Assembly: GCA_900539115.1 (NCBI GenBank)
Contig: UQAQ01000035.1
Coordinates: 1-33,768 of the forward strand
Reading direction: 5' to 3'
DNA: 33,768 nt
Source of the DNA: an uncultured Roseburia sp.
GTDB taxonomy: Bacteria > Bacillota > Clostridia > Lachnospirales > Lachnospiraceae
Part shown: piece by piece, positions 23,611 to 30,858 of the stretch
Numbering within the stretch: position 1 is the stretch's first letter
Layout of the letters: every line of letters begins with the position of its first letter
Notes under the pieces: model-generated
The model's database searches: none
What the model saw: the letters and a program-made list of their open reading frames with translations, nothing else
What the model was told of the DNA's origin: nothing
Position numbers and translations under genes: made by a program

Positions 23611-24300
23611 ATGGCATATAATAGAGAAAAAATACAGGCAGAATTGTTTGAATTGCAAGATGAAAAATACCGTGATTTTCACAGTAAACTGATCCCGGAT
23701 ATGGAGAAGGAAAATATCATCGGAATCCGTACTCCGGTGCTTCGCAAATACGCAAAACAATTTGCAAAGACAGAGGACGCAGCCGCTTTTTTACAAGACA
23801 TTCCGCATACATATTATGAGGAAAATAATCTGCATATGATGCTTATTACAAGTATCAAAGAATACGATAAATGTTTGAAAGAAATAGAAAAATTTCTTCC
23901 CTATATTGACAACTGGGCGACCTGCGATCTCCCGGCGCCAAAATGTTTTGCCGGGCACAAAGAAGAACTTCTGCCGCATATCAAACAATGGATCCATTCG
24001 GGAGAAACGTATACGATCCGCTATGGAATCGGAATGCTGATGCGCCTGTATCTGGATGAGGATTTTAAACCGGAGTATGCAGACCTTGTCGCGGGCGTAA
24101 CCTCCGAGGAATATTACGTCAATATGATGATCGCGTGGTACATGGCGACGGCACTTGCCAAGCAGTGGGATGCGATTATTCCCTATGTAGAAGAGCACCG
24201 GTTTTCAGACTGGGTTCATCGGAAAACAATCCAAAAAGCAGTCGAAAGTTACCGGATAACGGATGAACAAAAAGGGTATTTGCGAAGTTTGCGTGTTTAA
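23611..24300 (+). CDS. DNA alkylation repair protein, AlkD-like HEAT-repeat glycosylase
   Basis: A 229-residue all-helical protein of the AlkD/AlkC family. Recognition features are KENIIGIRTPVLRKYAKQF near residues 30-48, the DNWATCDL motif with the catalytic-region Asp and Trp (~105-112), and IRYGIGMLMRLYLDEDF (~135-151). Family members excise N3- and N7-alkylated purines without flipping the base. It is coupled to the MATE gene (start two bases after its stop, with its RBS AAGGAG inside the end of the MATE gene). The pairing of drug export with alkylation repair could be a xenobiotic-defence unit (inference). Confidence 0.88.
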   Translation: MAYNREKIQAELFELQDEKYRDFHSKLIPDMEKENIIGIRTPVLRKYAKQFAKTEDAAAFLQDIPHTYYEENNLHMMLITSIKEYDKCLKEIEKFLPYIDNWATCDLPAPKCFAGHKEELLPHIKQWIHSGETYTIRYGIGMLMRLYLDEDFKPEYADLVAGVTSEEYYVNMMIAWYMATALAKQWDAIIPYVEEHRFSDWVHRKTIQKAVESYRITDEQKGYLRSLRV

Positions 24301-24307
24301 ATGATGT

Positions 24308-24493
24308 AAACTTATGGTCTGACAATTGACAGAAACAAAAGCTATCTCACGATAAATCTTCATTTTTATCGAAGAATAAAACAGTCTTATTGCATAAAAC
24401 TCGATATTTATGCAATAAGACTTATTCTTCTCTTAAAAATATCGATTTATAACGTTCGATAGCAAGTTTCGTCGCTTGTCAGACCATAAGTTT
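24308..24493. repeat. 186-bp fold-back element with perfect 18-bp terminal inverted repeats
   Basis: AAACTTATGGTCTGACAA at 24308-24325 is the exact reverse complement of 24476-24493. Inside, AGTCTTATTGCATAAA and TTTATGCAATAAGACT form another perfect 16-bp stem with an 8-nt loop. The intervening segments (for example GATAAATC with GATTTAT, GAAGAATAA with TTATTCTTC, GCTATC with GATAGC) also pair, so the whole element folds into one long imperfect hairpin. It has no ORF. It is MITE-like, or a highly structured transcript following the AlkD gene. Confidence 0.8.
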
Positions 24494-24521
24494 AATAATA
24501 TGTTTTTACACCTTTGCTTTA

Positions 24522-24665
24522 TAGAAAAAATAAGTCCTTGCTTTTATATGAGGGATTTAGAACACCGTCGGTACATAGAGGGCGTAGTTTGCCCTCATGT
24601 ACCGTTACGTGGGTTCTTCTAAGCGAAAGCGGTCCCGAATGGAAAAGCAGGAACTTATTTTTCTA
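24522..24665 (+). ncRNA. Candidate 6S-like structured RNA
   Basis: TAGAAAAAATAAGT (24522-24535) closes against ACTTATTTTTCTA (24653-24665), extended by CCTTGCTTTT against GGAAAAGCAGG. Towards the centre AGGGA pairs with TCCC, TTAGAA with TTCTAA, and a GCGAAAGC GNRA mini-hairpin sits on the 3' side of the open region. The tip is a near-perfect hairpin, GGTACAT-GAGGGC against GCCCTC-ATGTACC. A long closing stem, a large central bubble with a small 3'-side hairpin, and a terminal arm are the architecture of bacterial 6S RNA, and the U-rich 3' end could terminate transcription. The tip is short for 6S and I cannot run a covariance model, so the family is a proposal. The structure itself is clear. 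Confidence 0.5.
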
Positions 24666-24689
24666 AAACCAAAGACTGAAAATTAGGCG

Positions 24690-24717
24690 TTGACTTTTCC
24701 CCTAAATGTGATATGAT
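24690..24717 (+). promoter_or_regulatory. Promoter of the nitroreductase gene
   Basis: TTGACT (24690-24695), 16-bp spacer, TATGAT (24712-24717), about 45 bp before the start codon. Confidence 0.65.
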
Positions 24718-24762
24718 ACAGTTAGAAATGACTAACACAGCAGAAACGGAGGTTACATATTC

Positions 24763-25299
24763 ATGGAATTTCAGACAGTATTAGAAAACAGAAGAAGTGT
24801 ACGTTCTTACGATGCTTCTAAAAAAGTGACAAAAGAGCAGATAAATGAGATCGTTGAGGCGGCGATTCAGGCGCCATCGTGGAAAAACTCACAGACGGCG
24901 AGATATTATTGTATCCTCGATGCGGACAAGAGCAGAGATTTCGCACAGAAATGCCTGCTTCACGGAAACGATAAAAAAGTAGACGGAGCCGCACTTGTCG
25001 TGACGACATTTGTATCGAATCGCGCAGGATTTGACCGCGAGGGAAATTCGGACAACGAATGTGGAAATGGCTGGGGCTATTATGACCTTGGACTTCATAA
25101 TGAAAACTTCATCCTGAAAGCAAAAGAACTTGGTTTGGATACCCTTATCATGGGGCTTCGTGACAGTGATAAGATTCGTGAGATCCTTGGTGTGCCGGAG
25201 ACAGAGACCATTGTCGCTGTGATCGCAGTAGGATATGGCGCAGAGTCTCCGAACAAACCAAAGCGTAAGACGCCGGAAGATATTGTGAAGTTCTATTAA
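24763..25299 (+). CDS. Nitroreductase family FMN-dependent oxidoreductase
   Basis: A 178-residue single-domain nitroreductase. The N-terminal VLENRRSVRSYD block (~7-18) contains the Arg-rich FMN phosphate-binding motif, followed by APSWKNSQTARYYCI (~37-51). The C-terminal LGLDTLIMGLRDSDKIREILGVPETETIVAVIAVGYGAES is typical of the family, including the GYG motif and a Pro-Lys-Arg-Lys end. Such enzymes reduce nitro compounds, quinones or flavins with NAD(P)H. The RBS GGAGG lies 9-10 bases upstream. It is monocistronic and convergent with the next gene. Confidence 0.93.
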   Translation: MEFQTVLENRRSVRSYDASKKVTKEQINEIVEAAIQAPSWKNSQTARYYCILDADKSRDFAQKCLLHGNDKKVDGAALVVTTFVSNRAGFDREGNSDNECGNGWGYYDLGLHNENFILKAKELGLDTLIMGLRDSDKIREILGVPETETIVAVIAVGYGAESPNKPKRKTPEDIVKFY

Positions 25300-26412
25300 T
25301 TAAGGGTTGCAGACCGAACAAGGGGTCAGCCCTTTGTTTTTGGCTTCGCTTAATGTCGTTTTAATACTGCTGCTACGTAGGTAGCGGCAGTTTTTTGTAT
25401 GGTATTTTGTACCGGTTTTTGTAATATAAACAACCTCGCTTACATCCTTAACCGACGAAGATTTCGCAGCAGAGGATTTTGTGGCTCCGGAAGAACGATA
25501 CGAGGAGCGGCTGTAGGAACTTCCGGAATGCGTCACTTTTTTGAATTTGATTTGTAAATTTTCTCCATTTGTCGTAGCGATGATGCACCCTTTTTGATCG
25601 GTTCGGTACAAGGCTTTGGCGTACGTTTCCGCACGGCGGACAACATTGGCGACGGGATGGCCGTAGCTGTTATTTTTTCCCACCGAAATAATCGCTGTCT
25701 TGTATTTGGAAGCCAGCGCTTTTTTTACGAAAAGAACGCCATTAGCGGTGTCGGAGCCGTGGTGTGAAAGCAGATAAATGTCTGAAGCAACCGCTTTTCC
25801 GGAAGCAAGGATCGCATTTTCGACACGGGCGGTCGCATCGCCCATATAGAGAAATGAGCGGCTGCCGTAAGTGACGCGCATAACGATACTGGCTTCGTTG
25901 GTATCCGAACTGCTCGCATCGGCAGAAAGCACGGTGCCTTTGCACGAAGGGGCCAGTTTCAGGGTGGAGCCGGTCCGCGGATGGATCATTTTTACCTTAT
26001 GTTTTGAAATGGCAGACATCATCCGTTTGTAACATTGTGTCGTAGAAGCAATCTGCGGCAAAATGATTTTCTTTACATGATAATCGGCGATTACGTCATC
26101 CGCACTTTCCATATGGTCAGCATCGGGATGTGTCACGACGAGCGTGGAAATGGTTTTCACGCCAAGCGTTTTTAACTGAGACTGCAAAGTACTGTATTCA
26201 CTGTGCTTTCCGGTATCGATCAAAACCGCCTGATTTCCTATTTTAATCAATTCGGCGTTTCCCTGAGCGACATCGAGATAAGCAAATGTCGCATTTTTTA
26301 ATGTCTTGGCATTTACATTATCCGGAAATGCGGAGACGGAAAACAAAGCTAAAAACAGGATAAAAATAAAAGGAATGTGATATTCGGTTTTGCGTTGATT
26401 GGATGGATTCAT
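25300..26412 (-). CDS. Secreted metallo-beta-lactamase-fold hydrolase (ComEC-like domain) with C-terminal Cys motif
   Basis: A 370-residue exported protein. The start at 26412 (MNPSNQRK) gives a proper signal peptide (IPFIFILFLALFSVSAFP); a reading 94 codons longer has a poor N-terminus and no RBS. The catalytic domain resembles the extracellular MBL domain of ComEC: FAYLDVAQGNAELIKIG, LIDTGKHSEY, VVTHPDADHMESADDVI (metal-binding HxDxDH), YLLSHHGSDTANG. A Ser/Lys-rich linker (SYSRSSYRSSGATKSSAAKSS) leads to a ~40-residue tail, VYITKTGTKYHTKNCRYLR...TPCSVCNP, whose spaced Cys/His pattern resembles the metal-binding domain of Ada-type proteins. It is probably a secreted phosphodiesterase or nuclease; the substrate is unknown. 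Confidence 0.85.
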   Translation of the reverse strand: MNPSNQRKTEYHIPFIFILFLALFSVSAFPDNVNAKTLKNATFAYLDVAQGNAELIKIGNQAVLIDTGKHSEYSTLQSQLKTLGVKTISTLVVTHPDADHMESADDVIADYHVKKIILPQIASTTQCYKRMMSAISKHKVKMIHPRTGSTLKLAPSCKGTVLSADASSSDTNEASIVMRVTYGSRSFLYMGDATARVENAILASGKAVASDIYLLSHHGSDTANGVLFVKKALASKYKTAIISVGKNNSYGHPVANVVRRAETYAKALYRTDQKGCIIATTNGENLQIKFKKVTHSGSSYSRSSYRSSGATKSSAAKSSSVKDVSEVVYITKTGTKYHTKNCRYLRSSSIKTTLSEAKNKGLTPCSVCNP

Positions 26413-26499
26413 AAAAGAGCCTTCTTTCTTTATATGATTTTGACTATAGTAATAGTATAGTAGCATGGAAACGGAAAAGCAAGAATGGTTTGCGGAAAA

Positions 26500-26530
26500 T
26501 AGTGAAAAAATAGTGAAAAAATAGTGAAAA
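26500..26530. repeat. 11-nt tandem repeat with phased A-tracts upstream of the Fic gene
   Basis: Three units of TAGTGAAAAAA start at 26500, 26511 and 26522. A6 tracts phased by one helical turn usually produce intrinsic DNA curvature. The same repeat occurs at 28970-29002. Confidence 0.65.
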
Positions 26531-26557
26531 TGACTGGATAAATTGCCGGGGATGCGG

Positions 26558-26563
26558 TATACT
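26558..26563 (+). promoter_or_regulatory. -10 box of the Fic operon
   Basis: TATACT lies 24 bp before the Fic start. No convincing -35 is seen. The curved A-tract repeats cover roughly -40 to -66 and may act as an UP-like element. Confidence 0.4.
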
Positions 26564-26586
26564 AGGTATAAGAAGGGGGAACTGAG

Positions 26587-27720
26587 ATGATTAAAATTGT
26601 ATTGACAAATGATATTGTGAAAAGAATTTCTGCAATTGATGAAAATCGATTTAAGATGAATACGATTCATATTCCCCACCGTATTGCGGATCATTTGCGT
26701 AAAATTTCGAAGAAGAAGAGCTCTTACGCTTCCAATAAAATAGAAGGAAATCCGTTAAGTGAGCAGCAAGCGAACGAGGTAGTGGAGCAGGATCTGCATC
26801 GTCATTTTTTAAAGCCGGAACAGGAAGTCCGAAATTACTACATGGCGCTGCAGGTATTGGAAGAAAAAGCAAAGCAGAATGTACCGTTTTCAAAGGAATT
26901 GATTCTTGAAATACAGGCGTTGGTGGAAAAAGGAGCATCCGAGGAAAAGATTGGGCTTCGTGGTGAGATGCCGCCGGGATTTTTGTTTGCGGTATATGAT
27001 TCAGAAAGTGGAGAAGCAGAGTATATTCCTCCCGAATACTGTGATATCCCGGAACTTTTAGACGAGTTGGTTGAATATGTAAATACGACAGACGACCATC
27101 CATTGATAGTGGCGGCAATTGTGCATTATCAGTTGGTTACGATTCATCCGTTTGAGGACGGAAATGGAAGAACGGCAAGACTAATGTCGGGGTATGTATT
27201 GACTCAGCGGGGCTATGGGTTTCATGGCATTGGATCGCTTGAAGAATATTTTGCTTATGATGCGGACGAATATTATCAGTCTTTGCAGATGGGGTTGCCG
27301 GCATTGTATTATTCCGGCAGAGAGAATCCTCCCCATCCGGAGATATGGTTTGATTATTTCCTGCGCATGGTGGAATTATATTCTACGAAAGTTTGCGAAA
27401 TATCGGAAGAAAACGAAACGCAGAGTTTATATACATCATTGTCACATCTGCGGCCGCGCGAAAAGGAATTTCTTGCCTTTTTGCTGCAAAACCATATATA
27501 TGAATTTACACCAATTGATGTGTCAAAAATGCTTGGAATTACAAATAGAACAGTGATAAACCGCTGTACAAAATTGGCAGAAAATGGATTTGCTGTTCCT
27601 GTTATTGTAAAAGAACGAATTCGTTCGTATAAACTAAGCGATTACAGTAAATTAAATGAACAAGAAATCCAAAATAAAATCATAGGAGGTCATCAAAATG
27701 ACAGGAATGGCACAAAATGA
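26587..27720 (+). CDS. Fic family protein (class II, self-inhibited)
   Basis: A 377-residue Fic/DOC protein. An N-terminal inhibitory helix contains the (S/T)xxxE(G/N) motif: Ser49-N-K-I-Glu53-Gly54. The Fic core has the complete active-site loop HPFEDGNGRTAR (187-198), so AMP transfer should be possible once the inhibitory glutamate is displaced. The C-terminal ~100 residues include a winged-helix-like region (SLSHLRPREKEFLAFLLQNHIYEFTPIDVSKMLGITNRTVINRCTKLAENGF). RBS AAGGGGG. No antitoxin gene accompanies it, as expected for a class II protein. The target is unknown. Its tail overlaps a short ORF leading into the SDR gene. Confidence 0.92.
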   Translation: MIKIVLTNDIVKRISAIDENRFKMNTIHIPHRIADHLRKISKKKSSYASNKIEGNPLSEQQANEVVEQDLHRHFLKPEQEVRNYYMALQVLEEKAKQNVPFSKELILEIQALVEKGASEEKIGLRGEMPPGFLFAVYDSESGEAEYIPPEYCDIPELLDELVEYVNTTDDHPLIVAAIVHYQLVTIHPFEDGNGRTARLMSGYVLTQRGYGFHGIGSLEEYFAYDADEYYQSLQMGLPALYYSGRENPPHPEIWFDYFLRMVELYSTKVCEISEENETQSLYTSLSHLRPREKEFLAFLLQNHIYEFTPIDVSKMLGITNRTVINRCTKLAENGFAVPVIVKERIRSYKLSDYSKLNEQEIQNKIIGGHQNDRNGTK

Positions 27721-27775
27721 TCATCTCAGTATGACGTTGTTATTTTTTAAGAGACAAGGGGGCGGCAGCGTATGA
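27698..27775 (+). CDS. 25-residue ORF linking the Fic and SDR genes
   Basis: ATG at 27698 has ATAGGAGGT ideally spaced upstream, inside the 3' end of the Fic gene. The frame (MTGMAQNDHLSMTLLFFKRQGGGSV) stops with TGA overlapping the SDR start as ATGA. It may serve translational coupling, or be the stub of a lost gene. It encodes no recognisable domain. Confidence 0.35.
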   Translation: MTGMAQNDHLSMTLLFFKRQGGGSV

Positions 27776-28539
27776 AATATGCAATGATAACGGGAGCAAG
27801 TTCCGGAATCGGGCGCGAATTTGCCAGACAACTCGCGAGAAAAGGATATTCGCTGATTCTTGTGGCACGCAGAGGAAAACGTCTGGAAAAGTTGGCACAA
27901 GAACTGGTAAAATATGGATGCCAAACAGAGATCATCGCAGCGGATCTTTCCCAGCCGAAAGAATGTGCGCGCGTAATGAAGCAAACGAAAGAATTTCCGA
28001 TTAAAATATTTATCAACAATGCGGGATTTGGTGCTTGCGGCGATTTTACCGATACTGATGCGGCGACCGAACTTCAGATGATCGATGTCAATGTCAAAGC
28101 GATGCATCTTTTGATGAAACTCATGCTTAAGAAAATGGAAAAGCAGGAAAACCAGGGATATATTTTAAATGTGGCATCTTCCGCAGGACTTCTTCCGGCG
28201 GGGCCGTTTATGGCGACGTATTATGCGACAAAGGCCTACATGGTCAGCCTGACGCGCGCCGTCGCAGCAGAACAGCGCAGCAAGCGGAGCCGCATTTATG
28301 TCGGAGCCTTGTGCCCGGGACCGGTCGACACCGAGTTTAATGATGTGGCAAAAGTAAAATTTGCGCTGCCCGGCATCACGCCTCAGTATTGTGCGTCTTA
28401 TGCGCTTGAGCAGATGAGAAAACGGAAAACGATCATTGTGCCAAAATTTACCATTCGCGCGGCGACAACGATGGCACGTTTTGTTCCTCAAAAAATGCTG
28501 ATTCCTGTGATCGGACAACTGCAGAAAAAGAAATTTTAA
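27772..28539 (+). CDS. Short-chain dehydrogenase/reductase
   Basis: A 255-residue classical SDR. The cofactor motif is TGASSGIG (7-14), with VARRGKRLEKLAQEL after the second strand; Arg residues there favour NADP(H). NNAG is at 82-85, the catalytic Ser is in NVASSAG (~136-137), and Tyr150/Lys154 lie in YYATK. PGPVDTEFN follows the active site. It is closest in feel to the DltE/YqjQ branch of uncharacterised Firmicutes SDRs. The physiological substrate is unknown. The RBS GGGGGCGG is poor, which suits coupling to the short ORF that ends on its start codon. Confidence 0.9.
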   Translation: MKYAMITGASSGIGREFARQLARKGYSLILVARRGKRLEKLAQELVKYGCQTEIIAADLSQPKECARVMKQTKEFPIKIFINNAGFGACGDFTDTDAATELQMIDVNVKAMHLLMKLMLKKMEKQENQGYILNVASSAGLLPAGPFMATYYATKAYMVSLTRAVAAEQRSKRSRIYVGALCPGPVDTEFNDVAKVKFALPGITPQYCASYALEQMRKRKTIIVPKFTIRAATTMARFVPQKMLIPVIGQLQKKKF

Positions 28540-28563
28540 GCACGAATGGAGAAGGAGAAGACG

Positions 28564-28959
28564 ATGAATAAACATGTAGAAGAAGCAATGAAACTTAGAA
28601 ATGCGACACCAATGTGCAACAACTGCGCGCAGACAATTCTCCGCGTGTACGCGGAAGAAATGGGGATGAGCGAAGATCTGGCAGCTGCGGTCGGAAGCAA
28701 TTTCGGATCCGGAATGCGCTGCGGAGGTACGTGCGGAGCAATCACGGCGGCACTTATGGTGCTTGGAGCCAAAGGGTATGATTCGCCACAGGCATTTCAG
28801 GCATACCGCCGGAAAATGGCAGAAAACCACGACGGAATGACCGACTGCGCGGACCTTTTGCGCGCCAATGCAGAAAAAGGCGGCGAGAAAAAGATGCACT
28901 GCGACAATATGATCAAAGAATCCATAGAGGTTATGGACGAAGTCATGAATCAGGCGTAA
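28564..28959 (+). CDS. C_GCAxxG_C_C family redox-type protein
   Basis: A 131-residue protein. The start at 28564 (MNKHVEEAMK) follows GAGAAGGAGAAG; an ATG six codons earlier is inside the RBS. The family signature is visible: CNNCAQTILRVYAEE, then GSNFGSGMRCGGTCGAITAALMVLG with the GxxCGxxxGA core, and later paired cysteines (TDCADLL and MHCDN). Family members are small proteins with conserved cysteines, often beside redox or oxidoreductase genes, and probably bind a metal or Fe-S cluster. It lies 24 bp downstream of the SDR gene, likely the same transcript. Confidence 0.88.
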   Translation: MNKHVEEAMKLRNATPMCNNCAQTILRVYAEEMGMSEDLAAAVGSNFGSGMRCGGTCGAITAALMVLGAKGYDSPQAFQAYRRKMAENHDGMTDCADLLRANAEKGGEKKMHCDNMIKESIEVMDEVMNQA

Positions 28960-28969
28960 TGGATGAAAA

Positions 28970-29002
28970 TAGTGAAAAAATAGTGAAGTAATAGTGAAAA
29001 AA
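28970..29002. repeat. Second copy of the 11-nt phased repeat
   Basis: Units start at 28970, 28981 and 28992 (TAGTGAAAAAA, TAGTGAAGTAA, TAGTGAAAAAA) between convergent genes. The stretch GAAAATAGTGAAAAAATAGT is identical to that at 26495. Confidence 0.65.
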
Positions 29003-30079
29003 CTACCGCGCGAACCAGTTTAACATTTCCGCGCGTTCCAAATTTTCATCGGAATGCTCGATTTCCCGCGAATAGCGGTAAACGACTTCAATTACATCGT
29101 CCATTGCCAATTCGCCGTGTTTCAGCCACCGCCCCAAGAGAAGCAGGTAAATCTCAATGGTGTGGCCGATGCAGGCATCGATCTTGCCAAGTATATTTTC
29201 ATCGTATACGGCGCCGAGCAGATAGACGGAAATAAAATAGACGACAAGTTGTTCCAAAACAATATCAAGAGGGGTCAGATTATTTGTGTTCCACCAGGTT
29301 TCGAACTCCTCTTTATTTTGCTCAAAAACCTTTTTGCCTTCGCCAAATAAAAACAGGCGAGATTCCACCAAAACTTCTGCCCACTGCGGGTACAAGATTT
29401 CAAACTCTTCAAATAAAAACAGAAATAACCGCTCAAATAATTCATATTCATTTTCTACACAAACACGATCTGATTCCTCGAATTCATTCCATGAAATAAG
29501 CGAACCGGCATCATAATGTCGCTGCACAGAAACACCAATCTGTAATATTTTGTCAATTCTATCTCGGATATTTACATTGCGGTCCTGTATAATTCGGATC
29601 ATTTCCTCGCGAACGTCTTCAAGCTCAGAAAATAGAAAATAATCAAATTCTTCATAACACTCGTCGGTCTCATCTTCTTTGGTAACAAAGGTAATGGGTT
29701 CTGTCGTATTCATCACAATTTTTGCAACTTCCGGGCAGGAAAGAGACAGTGTGATTTCCCGCAGATTTTCAAATTCTTCGGTGTGCCGCGGATATTCCCG
29801 GCAGGTAGTACACAAACTATCTTCGCCCATATGGATGTACATATCGCACAGATCATCGTCACGCAGAAATGCGCATTTTCCACGTTTATTGTGGCCAAAC
29901 ACGCCTTCCTCCCAATCAATATTTTGACAGAGCGTCTGCCGGTAATCTCCTTTGTAGTTTCTGTATTTTTCCAGCGACTCATCGTCAATGACAATCTGCC
30001 ATTCTGCACAACAAGTATCGATACATTTGTCTGCGATACAGTGAAATTTTTTATAGTAATCCGGGTATAAATAGTACAT
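29003..30079 (-). CDS. fliB: Flagellin lysine-N-methylase family protein (FliB)
   Basis: A 358-residue protein. I place the start at 30079 (MYYLYPDYYKKFHC) with AGAGGA upstream; an ATG 18 codons earlier lacks an RBS. The N-terminal Cys-rich region, FHCIADKCIDTCCAEW followed by CAFLRDDDLCDMYIHMG...LCTTCREYPR, is the FliB/YkgJ-like pattern that binds an Fe-S cluster or zinc. The following ~220 residues are helical, as in FliB. FliB methylates flagellin lysines in Salmonella; many Firmicutes carry homologues without nearby flagellar genes, as here, so the substrate may differ. It is monocistronic. Confidence 0.85.
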   Translation of the reverse strand: MYYLYPDYYKKFHCIADKCIDTCCAEWQIVIDDESLEKYRNYKGDYRQTLCQNIDWEEGVFGHNKRGKCAFLRDDDLCDMYIHMGEDSLCTTCREYPRHTEEFENLREITLSLSCPEVAKIVMNTTEPITFVTKEDETDECYEEFDYFLFSELEDVREEMIRIIQDRNVNIRDRIDKILQIGVSVQRHYDAGSLISWNEFEESDRVCVENEYELFERLFLFLFEEFEILYPQWAEVLVESRLFLFGEGKKVFEQNKEEFETWWNTNNLTPLDIVLEQLVVYFISVYLLGAVYDENILGKIDACIGHTIEIYLLLLGRWLKHGELAMDDVIEVVYRYSREIEHSDENLERAEMLNWFAR

Positions 30080-30209
30080 TTTATTTTCCTCTGCTTTCTG
30101 CCTTGTATGGAGCGGCAAATCGCTGCCATTCAAAGCACTAAAAGTGTATCATTATTCCGGGGGAAAATCAAGGGGCGTGAATTTACGCTATCTTTCTTAT
30201 TTTAATGAC

Positions 30210-30238
30210 TTGACACGATACCAATTATGCTATATATT
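30210..30238 (+). promoter_or_regulatory. Promoter of the TetR gene
   Basis: TTGACA (30210-30215), 17-bp spacer, TATATT (30233-30238). Confidence 0.75.
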
Positions 30239-30250
30239 AAACATGTTTAA
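30237..30250. promoter_or_regulatory. Operator palindrome over the TetR transcription start
   Basis: TTAAACATGTTTAA is a perfect 14-bp palindrome overlapping the end of the -10 box and the expected start site, a position suited to autorepression by the TetR-type regulator encoded next. Confidence 0.6.
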
Positions 30251-30279
30251 ATGTTGTTTGAGAATGAGAGGATACTAAA

Positions 30280-30855
30280 TTGATAAGCAATAATCAAAAG
30301 GATGCTTTACTGGAAGCGACCATAGAATTATTTAAAGAGACCGAACACCCAGAAAAAGTAACATCGCGTCAGATTGCATCACGGGCAGGTGTTAATCTTG
30401 CTATGATAAATTACTATTTCGGTTCAAAGGATGAACTTACTTCACAGGCATTATCTGCAATTTTTACCATTCCTATTGATAAGCTTCAAGCTTTGAGAAA
30501 TCTGGCTGAAGCACCGAAAGAAAGACTTAAGAATTTCCTCATATACATATCCCAGATTGTAATCAGATATAAACGTTACACCAAATTATATATACCACAT
30601 CTTTTGCTTGAAGCTGATATTAGTCAGCCGCAGCTTATACTTCCGGAAATTAGAGAACACTTTGGTTTAGAAAAGAGCGAAGAACAGTGTCGCCTTATTG
30701 CCTATCAGTTGATATCGTTTCTACAACTGATTTTTTACCGTTCTGATGCGTTCATGCTTTATTCCGGGATAAATATTAATCTGGAAAATGAAGCGGAAAG
30801 ACTTATTAATACAGAGTTAAATTTACTTTTACCTGATAGTATAGTGGAGGAATAG
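30280..30855 (+). CDS. TetR/AcrR family transcriptional regulator (TTG start)
   Basis: A 191-residue regulator. The start is TTG at 30280, with GAGAGGA seven bases upstream; no ATG lies near. The N-terminal HTH is canonical: ALLEATIELFKETEHPEKVTSRQIASRAGVNLAMINYYFGSKDELTSQAL (~7-55). The C-terminal all-helical domain is the dimer and ligand part and is not recognisable by ligand. It heads a three-gene cluster with a small membrane protein and a flavodoxin-fold oxidoreductase, a common arrangement where the regulator controls the enzyme. Codon use is visibly AT-richer than the catabolic operon. Confidence 0.9.
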   Translation: MISNNQKDALLEATIELFKETEHPEKVTSRQIASRAGVNLAMINYYFGSKDELTSQALSAIFTIPIDKLQALRNLAEAPKERLKNFLIYISQIVIRYKRYTKLYIPHLLLEADISQPQLILPEIREHFGLEKSEEQCRLIAYQLISFLQLIFYRSDAFMLYSGININLENEAERLINTELNLLLPDSIVEE

Positions 30856-30858
30856 TTT

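Noticed and set aside
26587..27720. Fic protein as part of a Fic/antitoxin pair
   Set aside because: The inhibitory (S/T)xxxE(G/N) motif is within the same protein, so no separate antitoxin is expected, and none is seen.
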